Part shown: positions 37,487 to 46,554 of the stretch, one piece after another
How the letters are laid out: the number at the start of each line of letters is the position of its first letter
Position numbering within the stretch: the first letter of the stretch is position 1
NCBI RefSeq assembly: GCF_002941025.1
Contig: NZ_PTJS01000001.1
Coordinates: 7,206,605 to 7,270,604, forward strand
DNA from: Streptomyces sp. QL37
Lineage (GTDB): Bacteria > Actinomycetota > Actinomycetes > Streptomycetales > Streptomycetaceae
DNA: 64,000 nucleotides
Reading direction: 5' to 3'
The notes under the pieces: model-generated
The model's database searches: none
What the model was told of the DNA's origin: nothing
What the model saw: only the letters and a program-made list of their open reading frames with translations
Position numbers and translations under genes: made by a program

Positions 37487-38353
37487 GTGCGTAAGAACAT
37501 CAAGATCACCGCTGCCGCCGCCGCAGCCGCCGCCCTCGCCCTCGGCCTCAGCGCCTGCGGTACGGACTCCGACCCGGCCGCCAAGGGCGAGACCGGTGCC
37601 GACGCCGACACCTCAAAGGCTCTCGTCGTCGCCGCGTCCCCGACGCCGCACGCCGACATCCTGAACTACGTCAAGAAGAACCTGGCGGACAAGGCCGGCC
37701 TCAAGCTGGAGGTCAAGGAGTTCACGGACTACGTCCTGCCGAACACCGCCACCGAGAACGGCCAGGTCGACGCCAACTTCTTCCAGCACAAGCCCTACCT
37801 GGACGACTTCAACAAGAAGAACAACACCCACGTCGTCCCGGTGGTCGACGTCCACCTGGAGCCCCTCGGCCTCTACTCCAAGAAGGCCAAGGACGTGAAG
37901 GACATCAAGGCCGGCCAGACCGTCGCCGTCCCGAACGACACCACCAACGAGGGCCGCGCGCTCCAGCTGCTCGCCGAGAACGGGCTGATCACCGTCAAGG
38001 ACGGTGTCGGCACCAACGCCAAGCTCAGCGACATCACGGACAAGAAGGGTCTGGAGTTCAAGGAGATCGAGGCCGCCACCGTGCCCCGTGCCCTGGACGA
38101 CGTCGACGCCGCCGTCATCAACGGCAACTACGCCATCGAGGCCGACCTGGAGCCGGGCCGGGACTCCCTGGTGCTGGAGAAGGCCGACGGCAACCCGTAC
38201 GCCAACATCCTGGCCGTCAAGGACGGCAACGAGGACGACCCCCGCGTCCAGAAGCTCGCGAAGCTCCTGAACTCCGACGAGGTCAAGAAGTTCATCGAGG
38301 ACACCTACAAGGGCTCGATCATCCCCGCCTTCGGTGCGCCCGCCAAGTCCTGA
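37487..38353 (+). CDS. metQ: Methionine ABC transporter, substrate-binding lipoprotein
   Basis: 288 residues. Lipoprotein signal with lipobox LSAC (residues about 21-24), then the NlpA/MetQ fold: VAASPTPHADIL, KEFTDYVLPNTATENGQVDANFFQHKPYL and VPNDTTNEGRALQLL. Anchored outside the membrane, it delivers methionine to MetI. AGAGG precedes the GTG. A terminator follows. Confidence 0.95.
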   Translation: MRKNIKITAAAAAAAALALGLSACGTDSDPAAKGETGADADTSKALVVAASPTPHADILNYVKKNLADKAGLKLEVKEFTDYVLPNTATENGQVDANFFQHKPYLDDFNKKNNTHVVPVVDVHLEPLGLYSKKAKDVKDIKAGQTVAVPNDTTNEGRALQLLAENGLITVKDGVGTNAKLSDITDKKGLEFKEIEAATVPRALDDVDAAVINGNYAIEADLEPGRDSLVLEKADGNPYANILAVKDGNEDDPRVQKLAKLLNSDEVKKFIEDTYKGSIIPAFGAPAKS

Positions 38354-38376
38354 CACCCAGGCACCACTTGCGCCAC

Positions 38377-38412
38377 GAGCCCCGCACACCCGCACCAGGG
38401 TGTGCGGGGCTC
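38377..38412 (+). terminator. Terminator after metNIQ
   Basis: Perfect 15-bp stem GAGCCCCGCACACCC / GGGTGTGCGGGGCTC with a 6-base loop, 24 bases after the metQ stop. Confidence 0.75.
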
Positions 38413-38495
38413 CGCCGCGCGGACCCGGCCATGCGCATCCACCGTCCGATGCTGCATGCTGGTGGCTTTACACGGTCTTCGGCATGGAGCTGCGC

Positions 38496-39134
38496 ATGAC
38501 TACCACCTTCCCGTCCATCTCCATCAGCACGGACAGGTTGGTGCTGCGCCCCTTCGACATGGCGGACGTCCCGGCGTACATCGAGATGATGAACGACGAG
38601 CTCGTCACCGCCTGGACCGAGGCCCCGTACCCCTACACCCAGGTCGACGCCGAACGGTGGGTGCGCAGGATCGCGCCGGCCGAACGCTCGCAGGGCAACG
38701 GAATCGTCTTCGCCGTCACCGAGTTCCTCACCCAGCGCCTCGTCGGTTCCGTGCGGCTCCTCAACACCGACCGGCGCACCCTGGCCACCGAGGTCCGCTA
38801 CATCACCGCCCCCTGGGCGCGCGGCGAGGGATACGCCACCGAATCGGTGCTGGCCCTCGCCGAGTGGCTCTTCCGCGACCAGGGCTTCGAACGGATCGAG
38901 CTGCGCACCCCCGCCGGGAACACCGCCTCCCAGCAGGTCGCCCAGAAGCTGGGCTGCATCAGCGAGGGAGTCCTGCGGAACGCCCGCATAGCCAGGACCG
39001 CCACCGAGGACGGGGGCTGGGCCGACATCAGGACCGACCTCATCGTGTGGGGCCTCCTGCCCGAGGACCTGGAGGGCGTCGCCGAGCAGCTGGCCGACGC
39101 GGGCGGCTACGGCACGTACGACGACTGGAACTGA
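38496..39134 (+). CDS. GNAT-family N-acetyltransferase, RimJ/RimL type
   Basis: 212 residues. STDRLVLRPFDMADVPAYIEMMND at the N-terminus, the acetyl-CoA site WARGEGYATESVLALAEWLF, and FERIELRTPAGNTASQQVAQKLGCISEGVLRN mark the RimJ/RimL group, which acetylates ribosomal-protein N-termini or small amines. GGAG lies five bases before the ATG at 38496; the ATG at 38484 would add four residues. Stands between two terminated operons. Confidence 0.88.
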   Translation: MTTTFPSISISTDRLVLRPFDMADVPAYIEMMNDELVTAWTEAPYPYTQVDAERWVRRIAPAERSQGNGIVFAVTEFLTQRLVGSVRLLNTDRRTLATEVRYITAPWARGEGYATESVLALAEWLFRDQGFERIELRTPAGNTASQQVAQKLGCISEGVLRNARIARTATEDGGWADIRTDLIVWGLLPEDLEGVAEQLADAGGYGTYDDWN

Positions 39135-39254
39135 CCTTTCTCCCGGGGCGGGAACCCCCGGCGGGAGCGTTGGTACGGACCGGATACGCTCACCCTTGCT
39201 CCGCGCATCCCGCGGGGCGCCCCCGCCTGCTCACACCCCAGGAGACTGACGACG

Positions 39255-40469
39255 ATGGCCGACCGGGTCACGGTGATCGGCTGGGACGGCTCGCCACTGA
39301 CCGGCGCGGCCACCGCCGCACTCTCGGCCGCCACGCTCGTCGCCGGCGCCGCGCACCACCTGGCGCTCCCCGAAGTGCCCGGGCGTGCCGAACGGATCCG
39401 CCTCGGCAGCGTCGACCTGGCCGCCCGCAGGATCGCCGGGCACCGGGGGAGCGCCGTGGTCCTCGCCGACGGCGACCCCGGCTTCTTCGGCGTCGTACGC
39501 ACCCTGCGCAAGCCCGAACACGGGCTCGAGGTCGAGGTCGTCCCCGCCGTCTCGTCCGTCGCCACCGCCTTCGCCCGCGCAGGCATGCCGTGGGACGACG
39601 CGCAGATCGTCGTCGCCCACCCCCGCACCCTGCGCCGCGCGGTCAACGTCATCCGCGCCCACCACAAGGTGGCCGTACTCACCTCCCCCGGAGCCGGGCC
39701 GGCCGAGCTCGCGCTGCTGCTCGAGAACGTCCACCGCACCTTCGTGATCTGCGAGGAGCTGGGCACCGCACGCGAGCGGGTCACCGTCCTCACCTCCGAC
39801 AAGACGGCCGACCACACCTGGCGCGACCCCAATGTCGTCATCGTCATCGGCGGCGGCCCCGAGACCACCGCCAACAGTGCCTGGATCGCCGGCCGCCGCC
39901 CCGAGGGCCCCCGCGGCTGGGCCCTGCCGCCCGAGGTGTACGGCGGCGCGGGGGAGACCGGCGAGGGGGAGTTCCCCGGGCTGCGCGCAGCCCAGCTCGC
40001 CCGCCTCGGACCGCGCACCGGCGATCTCGTCTGGGACATCGGCTCCGGCAGCGGCGCCCTCTCCGTGGAAGCGGCCCGCTTCGGCGCCGCGGTCCTCGCC
40101 GTGGACAGCGATCCGGACGCCTGCGCGCGTACGGCCGCCGCCGCCCGCACCTTCCAGGTCGGGGTCCAGGTCGTCATGGGTACCGCCCCGCACGTCCTGG
40201 AGAGCCTGCCCGAGCCCGATGTCGTACGGATCGGCGGCGGCGGGGTCCCCGTGGTCACCGCGGTCGCGGACCGCCGCCCGGAACGCATCGTCACCCATGC
40301 CTCGAACCGGGACGAGGCCGAGGCGCTGGGCGCCGCACTCGGTGAGAACGGATACACGGTCGAGTGCGCGCTGCTCCAGTCCGTCGAACTGGACACCTCC
40401 GGCTGGGCGGAACGTGAACGCTCCGTCGTATTCATGCTCTCCGCGGTGCGTACCGACCTCGCCCCCTGA
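39255..40469 (+). CDS. cobL: Precorrin-6Y / cobalt-precorrin methyltransferase CbiE-CbiT fusion
   Basis: 404 residues. N-terminal CbiE-type tetrapyrrole methylase (about 1-205; VTVIGWDG, VLADGDPGFFGVVRTL, EVVPAVSSVATAFAR). C-terminal CbiT-type class-I methyltransferase (about 240-404; VWDIGSGSGALSVEAARFGAAVLAVDSD, RIGGGG). Together they methylate C5 and C15 of the corrin ring and decarboxylate the C12 acetate. CAGGAG precedes the ATG. Other ring-building cob genes are not here, so the pathway is completed elsewhere. Confidence 0.94.
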   Translation: MADRVTVIGWDGSPLTGAATAALSAATLVAGAAHHLALPEVPGRAERIRLGSVDLAARRIAGHRGSAVVLADGDPGFFGVVRTLRKPEHGLEVEVVPAVSSVATAFARAGMPWDDAQIVVAHPRTLRRAVNVIRAHHKVAVLTSPGAGPAELALLLENVHRTFVICEELGTARERVTVLTSDKTADHTWRDPNVVIVIGGGPETTANSAWIAGRRPEGPRGWALPPEVYGGAGETGEGEFPGLRAAQLARLGPRTGDLVWDIGSGSGALSVEAARFGAAVLAVDSDPDACARTAAAARTFQVGVQVVMGTAPHVLESLPEPDVVRIGGGGVPVVTAVADRRPERIVTHASNRDEAEALGAALGENGYTVECALLQSVELDTSGWAERERSVVFMLSAVRTDLAP

Positions 40470-40801
40470 AGTGTTCGCGGGGGAGCGCGGGGTAGGCTGA
40501 CCGATTGTTGTACCGCGCCCGGCTGTTCGACGGTTCGTTCGTCAATGTCCGGAAAAGTGGACCGTTTTGGTCCGCGATGTGGTACGGCGTAACCGGGGGA
40601 CGCGCAACGTGGCGCAGTCCACAGCGAGCCGAGGCAGAACTGTCTGTCGCGGCGGCGAACGGCCGCGAGAATGTATACCTCCGCGCGCGTTTCGTGCCGC
40701 GCGGGGAGCCCGCTCGTTCTTGTTGACGAGCACCGGCGTGCCGTGGTTCGGGCATCCCGGGCGAAGGGCGAAGGAGCACTGACGATGGGCGAGGGGTACG
40801 C
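40470..40801. other. 332-base leader before bluB-cobT, with a 6-codon ORF
   Basis: No adenosylcobalamin riboswitch core is visible. TAGGCT (40493-40498) is a possible -10. A frame at 40505-40726 has no codon bias and I do not accept it. A six-codon ORF (ATG at 40785, peptide MGEGYA) has AAGGAG nine bases upstream. Its TGA (40803-40805) overlaps the ATG of the next gene, so the large gene may depend on its translation. Confidence 0.45.
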
Positions 40802-43800
40802 ATGACTGACACCGGCCAGATCCCGGGCGAGGGACTGCCGGAGAACGCAGGCATGGTGGAGCAGCCGGGCGTCCCCGCCCCGGACGCCTACACCTACCTC
40901 GAACCCTCCGAGCACACGCCCGAGGACGACGACCTCCTTCTGATGCCCGCGCCCCAGGGTGCCTGGAGCGACGCTCCGGCCGCACCGGCGGGCCTGCCCG
41001 AGCAGTTCCCGGCGCACGACGGCGCGGTGAACGGCACCCACGGGTCCGGCGCCGCCGGCCTCAACGGCGCACGGGCCGCGGCGCACGCGTCCGCGCAGGT
41101 CCCGGTCGCGGCCGCGCCGGCCCGGCGCCCGCTGCACCGCGGTCCCGCCTCCACCGAGGCGCCCTCCTACGGGGGGCCGCCGACCGGGGGAGTCGTCCGC
41201 TCGCTCGCGGACCGGGGACCGGCCGGCCCGCAGAACCCGATGCCCGTACGGCACGCGGGACCGCCGACGACGGGGCCCGAGTACTTCGACGTACCGGCGG
41301 ACGATGCGTCCATGCTGCCGGGCCCGCAGCTGGGCGAGATCCCGCCCCAGGGCGCCCCCGCGTGGGGTGCGCCGGAGCCGGCCGCGGCGCCCGAGGCGGT
41401 GGCGGAGCCTGCCGCTGCGCCGGAGCCCGTGGTGGCACCTCCGGTGGTGGAGCCCGAGGTACCCGAGCAACTTGTCGCGCCTGCTGCGCCGGCTGAGCCC
41501 GTCGTGGCTGCTGAGCCGGCCGAACCCGTCGTGCCTGCAGCGCCGGCCGAGCCCGTCGTGGCTGCTGAGCCGGCCCCGCCCGTCGCACCCGTCGCGGCCG
41601 CGGAACCCGCAGAAACGGTCGCTCCGGAGCCGGTGACGGCCGTGATCCCGGAGGCTCCCGTCGAGCCGGCGGCGGAGCGTCCCGAGGAGACCCTGGCCGA
41701 GTCCCCGGTCTCCGTACCGGTCGACGCTCCCGCCGAGGTACCCGTCGAACTGCCCGTCGAGGCCGCCGCCCCGGCCGAGCCGGTGGGGCAGTTCGTGCCC
41801 GTGGAGGGCTCCGTACCGACGGCTCCGCACCTCGCCCCGACCCCGGCGGCCGGGACCGCCGTCCCCGTCGCCGAGGCCGGACCGGCCGCCGAGCCCGCGC
41901 CTCCCGTGGCGGAGCCGGCGCCGGCTGTGCCCGAGGCCGTGGAGGCGCCGGAGCCGGTCGCCGTCCAGCAGCCCGAGGCCGTCGCGGAGGCCGCGCCCGA
42001 GGCCGTCGCGGAAGCCGCGCCCGAGGCCTTCGCGGAAGCCGAGCCGGCTGCTGAGCCCCTCGCCGTACCGCAGGCCGGACCCCAGATCCTGCCGGAGCCG
42101 GACCCCGGCACCGGACCCGAGATCATCGAGACCCCGGAGGCCGAGGCGCCGGAGGCCGTGGTTCCCGAGGCCGTGATCCCGGACATTCAGTCCCCGGAGC
42201 CTCAGGCCCCGGAAGCGGACACCCTGGTGGCTCAGGCCCCGGCAGCCGAGGCCCCGGCCCCTGCCGAGGAAGCTTCCGAGCAGGCCCCGGCCCCTGCCGA
42301 GACGCCGGAGGAGGCCGAAGAAGCCGTGGCCGAAGAAGCCGTGGCCGAAGCACCCCTCGCCGAAGCCGCCGAGGCAGAGGTCCCCGCCTCCCTCCCCGCC
42401 CCCGGCTACGACGACGCAGAGCGCGAAGCCGTCCTGCGGGTCATGCGTGAGCGCCGCGACATCCGCAACGGCTTCCGCAGCGACCCCATCCCGCACGAGG
42501 TCCTCCTCCGCGTCCTGGAGGCCGCGCACACCGCGCCGAGCGTCGGCCACTCGCAGCCCTGGGACTTCGTCGTCATCCGCTCCGCGGAGACGCGCCGCTC
42601 CATGCACGAACTGGCCCAGCGTCAGCGCGAGGCGTACGCCAAGTCGCTGCCCAAGGCCCGGGCCAAGCAGTTCAAGGAACTGAAGATCGAGGCCATCCTC
42701 GACACGCCCGTGAACATCGTCGTCACCGCCGACCCCACCCGCGGCGGCCGCCACACCCTGGGGCGGCACACCCAGCCGCAGATGGCCCCGTACTCCTCGG
42801 CGCTCGCCGTGGAGAACCTGTGGCTGGCGGCCCGCGCCGAAGGCCTCGGCGTCGGCTGGGTCAGTTTCTTCGACGAGCGGGAGATGGTCCGGGCGCTCGG
42901 CCTGCCCGAGCACCTCGAAGTCGTCGCCTACCTCTGCGTCGGCTACGTCGACGAGTTCCCCGAGGAGCCCGAACTGATGCAGGCGGGCTGGTCCAAGCGC
43001 CGCCCGCTGTCCTGGGTCGTCCACGAGGAGACGTACGGCCGACGCGCCCTGCCGGGCGAGGAGCCGCACAACCTCCTCCAGGAGACCATCGCCGGCATCC
43101 GCCCGCTGGACGCCAAGGCGCTCGGCGAGGCGTGGGAACGCCAGAAGCGGATGACGAAGCCCGCCGGCGCGCTCGGCATGCTGGAGATCATCTCCGCACA
43201 GCTGTCCGGGCTCTCCCGGCTCTGCCCGCCGCCGGTCCCGGAGCCCGCCGCCGTCGCGATCTTCGCCGGTGACCACGGGGTGCACGCCCAGGGCGTCACG
43301 GCGTGGCCGCAGGAGGTCACCGGCCAGATGGTCGCCAACTTCCTCGGCGGCGGCGCGGTGTGCAACGCCTTCGCCGCTCAGGTCGGCGCCGAGGTCTGCG
43401 TCGTCGACGTCGGTGTGGCGTCCGAACTCCCCGCGACGCCCGGCCTGCTGCCCAGGAAGGTCCGTGCCGGAACGGCCGACTTCACCACGGGTCCCGCCCT
43501 CACCCGCGAAGAGGTCCTCGCGGCCATCGAGGTGGGCATCGAGACCGCCCGCGACCTGGTGGCGGCAGGCAACAAGGGCCTGCTCACGGGTGAGATGGGC
43601 ATCGCCAACACCACCGCGTCGGCCGCGTTGATCTGCGTGTACAGCGGCCTGGACCCGTCGGAGGTGACCGGGCGCGGCACCGGGATCAACGACGAGATGC
43701 ACGCCCGCAAGGTCGATGTGGTGCGCCGCGCCCTGGACCTGCACCAGCCCGACCCGACGGACCCCATCGGCGTACTGGCGGCGGTCGGCGGTCTGGAGCA

Positions 43801-44122
43801 CGCCGCCATGGCGGGCTTCCTGCTGGGCGGCGCCTCGCTCCGTACGCCGGTGATCCTGGACGGTGTGAGTGCCGGCGCCGCCGCGCTGGTCGCCCGGGCG
43901 ATCGCCCCCGAGGCGCTCGCCGCGTGCATCGCGGGGCACCGCAGCGCGGAACCCGGCCATGTCGCCGCGCTCAACAAGCTGGGCCTGCGCCCGCTGGTCG
44001 ACCTGGACCTCCGCCTCGGCGAGGGCACGGGCGCCCTGCTCGCGCTCCCCATCGTGCAGAGCGCCGCCCGCGCGATGCACGACGTGGCGACGTTCGACTC
44101 CGCGGGCGTCACGGAGAAGTAG
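40802..44122 (+). CDS. cobT: BluB-CobT fusion with long Pro/Ala/Glu-rich N-terminal region
   Basis: 1106 residues in three parts. Residues 1-535 are low-complexity, acidic and Pro/Ala-rich, with many Glu-Pro-Val-type repeats, and probably disordered. Residues about 537-745 are a BluB/nitroreductase-like domain (RRDIRNGFRSDPIPHEVL, HTAPSVGHSQPWDFVVI, LGVGWVSFFDE) expected to make 5,6-dimethylbenzimidazole from FMNH2. Residues about 755-1106 are nicotinate-nucleotide:dimethylbenzimidazole phosphoribosyltransferase (FAGDHGVHAQGVTAWPQEVT, GEMGIANTT, catalytic Glu in RLGEGTGALLALP). One polypeptide could thus make the lower ligand and activate it. GAGGGG lies six bases before the ATG. Confidence 0.93.
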   Translation: MTDTGQIPGEGLPENAGMVEQPGVPAPDAYTYLEPSEHTPEDDDLLLMPAPQGAWSDAPAAPAGLPEQFPAHDGAVNGTHGSGAAGLNGARAAAHASAQVPVAAAPARRPLHRGPASTEAPSYGGPPTGGVVRSLADRGPAGPQNPMPVRHAGPPTTGPEYFDVPADDASMLPGPQLGEIPPQGAPAWGAPEPAAAPEAVAEPAAAPEPVVAPPVVEPEVPEQLVAPAAPAEPVVAAEPAEPVVPAAPAEPVVAAEPAPPVAPVAAAEPAETVAPEPVTAVIPEAPVEPAAERPEETLAESPVSVPVDAPAEVPVELPVEAAAPAEPVGQFVPVEGSVPTAPHLAPTPAAGTAVPVAEAGPAAEPAPPVAEPAPAVPEAVEAPEPVAVQQPEAVAEAAPEAVAEAAPEAFAEAEPAAEPLAVPQAGPQILPEPDPGTGPEIIETPEAEAPEAVVPEAVIPDIQSPEPQAPEADTLVAQAPAAEAPAPAEEASEQAPAPAETPEEAEEAVAEEAVAEAPLAEAAEAEVPASLPAPGYDDAEREAVLRVMRERRDIRNGFRSDPIPHEVLLRVLEAAHTAPSVGHSQPWDFVVIRSAETRRSMHELAQRQREAYAKSLPKARAKQFKELKIEAILDTPVNIVVTADPTRGGRHTLGRHTQPQMAPYSSALAVENLWLAARAEGLGVGWVSFFDEREMVRALGLPEHLEVVAYLCVGYVDEFPEEPELMQAGWSKRRPLSWVVHEETYGRRALPGEEPHNLLQETIAGIRPLDAKALGEAWERQKRMTKPAGALGMLEIISAQLSGLSRLCPPPVPEPAAVAIFAGDHGVHAQGVTAWPQEVTGQMVANFLGGGAVCNAFAAQVGAEVCVVDVGVASELPATPGLLPRKVRAGTADFTTGPALTREEVLAAIEVGIETARDLVAAGNKGLLTGEMGIANTTASAALICVYSGLDPSEVTGRGTGINDEMHARKVDVVRRALDLHQPDPTDPIGVLAAVGGLEHAAMAGFLLGGASLRTPVILDGVSAGAAALVARAIAPEALAACIAGHRSAEPGHVAALNKLGLRPLVDLDLRLGEGTGALLALPIVQSAARAMHDVATFDSAGVTEK

Positions 44123-44160
44123 CCGCTCCACGTGCCCGGACGCGCCCCACCGGCCCGTCC

Positions 44161-44211
44161 GGGCACCACGCGGTCCCGCACGGACACCACGCGGGCACCA
44201 CGCGGTCCCGC
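44161..44211 (+). repeat. Short direct repeat downstream of cobT
   Basis: GGGCACCACGCGGTCCCGC occurs at 44161-44179 and again at 44193-44211, with a partial copy (GGACACCACGCGGG) between. Lies in the 290-base gap before cysG, which otherwise shows nothing recognisable. Confidence 0.6.
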
Positions 44212-44413
44212 CCGGGCGCAACCGGGCACGGCCCCGGCCGCACCCGGACCCGAGGGCCCGTCGAGGGCGGCCGGGCGCACAGCCGGAGTGCCGTGCCCGC
44301 CACCCCGTATCGTGGTCCCACGCGTCACCGCCTCACCCAGCCCACGTCACCGCCGCTCCACCGCCGCAGCGGCTCGCAGCACACCGCACCCTGCACGAGG
44401 AGCCCGCACGACC

Positions 44414-45667
44414 ATGGCCGAGCATGACGATCACCCTGCCTACCCCGTCGGACTGCGCCTGAACGGGCGCCGCGTCGTCGTCGTCGGCGGTGGCCAGGTC
44501 GCGCAGCGCCGGCTGCCCGCCCTCATCGCCGCCGGGGCCGACATCACCCTGGTGTCCCCGTCCGCGACGGCGTCCGTCGAGGCGATGGCCGACACCGGTG
44601 AGATCCGCTGGGAGCGCCGCAGGTATCAGGAAGGCGATCTGGCCGACACCTGGTACGCCCTCGTCGCCTCGTCCGACGCCGCCGCCAACGACGCCGCGTC
44701 CGCCGAGGCCGAGCGCACCCGCACCTGGTGCGTCCGGAGCGACGACGCGGAGGCGGCCACCGCCTGGACACCGGCCACCGGCCGCAGCGAGGGCATCACG
44801 GTCGCCGTCCTCACCACCACCTCGCAGGGCCGGGACCCCCGGCACTCCGCCGCAGTCCGCGACGCGATCGTGGAGGGGCTGCGCGACGGCACCCTCGCCG
44901 CCCCGCACCACCGCACCCGCGCCCCCGGCGTCGCGCTGGTGGGCGGTGGCCCCGGCGACCCCGACCTGATCACGGTCCGCGGCCGCCGTCTCCTCGCCGA
45001 GGCCGACGTCGTCATCGCCGACCGCCTCGGCCCCCGCGACCTCCTCGACGAGCTCCCGCCGCACGTGGAGGTGATAGACGCCGCGAAGATCCCGTACGGC
45101 CGCTACATGGCGCAGGAGGCGATCAACCAGGCGCTGATCGACCACGCCAAGGCCGGCAGGTCCGTGGTCCGGCTCAAGGGCGGCGACCCGTTCGTCTTCG
45201 GCCGCGGCATGGAGGAGGCGCAGGCTCTGGCCGCGGAGGGCATCGCCTGCACGGTCGTCCCCGGCATCTCCAGCTCGATCTCCGTGCCGGGAGCGGCGGG
45301 CATCCCCGTCACCCACAGGGGCGTCGCGCACGAGTTCACGGTGGTCAGCGGCCATGTGGCACCGGACGACCCGAGGTCCCTGGTCGACTGGAAGGCGCTC
45401 GCCCAGCTGCGCGGCACCCTGGTCCTCCTGATGGCCGTCGACAAGATCGGCGCCATCTCCCGGGCCCTCATCGCCCACGGCAAGGACCCCGACACCCCGG
45501 TGGCCCTGGTCCAGGAGGGCACCACGGCAGCCCAGCGCAGGGTCGACGCGACCCTCGCGGACGTCGGTGAGAGGGTCGTCGCCGAAGAGGTCCGCCCCCC
45601 GGCCGTCATCGTCATCGGCGATGTCGTCGCCGTCGCCACGGACCCGGCCGGCCGGCTCGAAGGCTGA
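44414..45667 (+). CDS. cysG: Siroheme synthase-like: precorrin-2 dehydrogenase + uroporphyrinogen-III C-methyltransferase
   Basis: 417 residues. The N-terminal Rossmann part (about 15-150) has VVVVGGGQVAQRRLPALIAAGADITLVSP, the precorrin-2 dehydrogenase/ferrochelatase domain. Residues about 165-405 form the SAM-dependent methylase: LVGGGPGDPDLITVRG, RLKGGDPFVFGRG, VVPGISSSISVPGAAGIPVTHRG. It makes precorrin-2 from uroporphyrinogen III and can take it to siroheme, so it feeds both sulfite reduction and cobalamin. GAGGAG precedes the ATG. Sometimes named cobA in Streptomyces. Confidence 0.94.
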   Translation: MAEHDDHPAYPVGLRLNGRRVVVVGGGQVAQRRLPALIAAGADITLVSPSATASVEAMADTGEIRWERRRYQEGDLADTWYALVASSDAAANDAASAEAERTRTWCVRSDDAEAATAWTPATGRSEGITVAVLTTTSQGRDPRHSAAVRDAIVEGLRDGTLAAPHHRTRAPGVALVGGGPGDPDLITVRGRRLLAEADVVIADRLGPRDLLDELPPHVEVIDAAKIPYGRYMAQEAINQALIDHAKAGRSVVRLKGGDPFVFGRGMEEAQALAAEGIACTVVPGISSSISVPGAAGIPVTHRGVAHEFTVVSGHVAPDDPRSLVDWKALAQLRGTLVLLMAVDKIGAISRALIAHGKDPDTPVALVQEGTTAAQRRVDATLADVGERVVAEEVRPPAVIVIGDVVAVATDPAGRLEG

Positions 45668-45729
45668 GCGGCCGGACCTCCGCCGCACTTCCGTACTCCC
45701 ACACCACCCCGACAAGGCAGTAGCACCCC

Positions 45730-46554
45730 GTGGCTGAACTCATCACCGTCGACGACCCGGACGACCCGCGCCTGGGGGACTACACAGGCCTGACCGACGT
45801 CGAGCTCCGGCGCCGGCGTGAGCCGGCCGAGGGCCTCTTCATCGCCGAGGGCGAGAAGGTGATCCGGCGCGCCGGGAACGCCGGGTACGAGATGCGGTCC
45901 ATGATGCTCTCGGCCAAGTGGATCGACGTCATGCGCGATGTGATCGACGAGGCCACCGCACCGGTCTACGCGGTCACACCGGCTCTCGCCGAACGTGTCA
46001 CCGGCTACCACGTGCACCGTGGGGCCCTCGCCTCCATGCAGCGCAAGCCGCTTCCCGACGCGGGCACGCTGCTGTCCCCCGAGCGGGGCGGCGTACGGCG
46101 CGTCGCCGTGTTCGAGGACATCGTCGACCACGCCAACCTCGGAGTGGCCTTCCGCAACGCGGCCGCACTCGGGGTCGACGCCGTCCTGCTCACCCCGCGC
46201 TGTGCCGACCCGCTCTACCGGCGCGCGGTCAAGGTCTCCATGGGGTCCGTCTTCCACGTCCCCTGGACCCGCCTGGCGTCATGGCCCGAGGACGTCGGCC
46301 TGCTGCGCGAGGCAGGCTTCACCACAGCCGCGCTCTGTCTGAGCGACACGTCGATCACCCTGGACGAACTCGCCGCACGGCGGTACGAGAAGCTGGCGCT
46401 CGTCTTCGGCACCGAGGGCGACGGTCTCACGCCCGGGGCACTCGTCGCGGCCGACGCCCATGTACGAATCCCGATGGACGCCGGAGTCGACTCGCTCAAC
46501 GTCGCCGCGGCCTCCGCCGTCGCCTTCTACGCGACCCGGGCCGTATCCGCCTGA
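45730..46554 (+). CDS. TrmH/SpoU-family RNA 2'-O-methyltransferase
   Basis: 274 residues. N-terminal substrate-recognition part (RRREPAEGLFIAEGEKVIRRA), then the SPOUT knot domain with motif 1 DHANLGVAFRNAAALGVDAVLL, motif 2 LVFGTEGDGLTPGAL and motif 3 IPMDAGVDSLNVAAASAVAFY. It methylates a ribose in rRNA or tRNA; the site is unknown. GTG start. Its 3' end overlaps the convergent kinase gene by 28 bases. Confidence 0.92.
   Translation: MAELITVDDPDDPRLGDYTGLTDVELRRRREPAEGLFIAEGEKVIRRAGNAGYEMRSMMLSAKWIDVMRDVIDEATAPVYAVTPALAERVTGYHVHRGALASMQRKPLPDAGTLLSPERGGVRRVAVFEDIVDHANLGVAFRNAAALGVDAVLLTPRCADPLYRRAVKVSMGSVFHVPWTRLASWPEDVGLLREAGFTTAALCLSDTSITLDELAARRYEKLALVFGTEGDGLTPGALVAADAHVRIPMDAGVDSLNVAAASAVAFYATRAVSA

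Noticed and set aside
40505..40726. 73-codon ORF in the leader before bluB-cobT
   Set aside because: No Shine-Dalgarno, no third-position bias, no family resemblance.
40470..40801. Possible adenosylcobalamin riboswitch before bluB-cobT
   Set aside because: I looked for the B12-box core and found none; a covariance-model search would settle it.
41380..42390. Repeat region inside bluB-cobT as a CRISPR or minisatellite
   Set aside because: The repetition is in-frame Glu/Pro/Val/Ala codons of variable length, i.e. low-complexity protein, with no fixed repeat-spacer period.
39107..44221. A 1704-codon open frame on the minus strand opposite cobL and bluB-cobT
   Set aside because: It is the mirror of strongly biased coding sequence on the plus strand, where all the recognisable domains lie; its protein is repetitive and matches no family.
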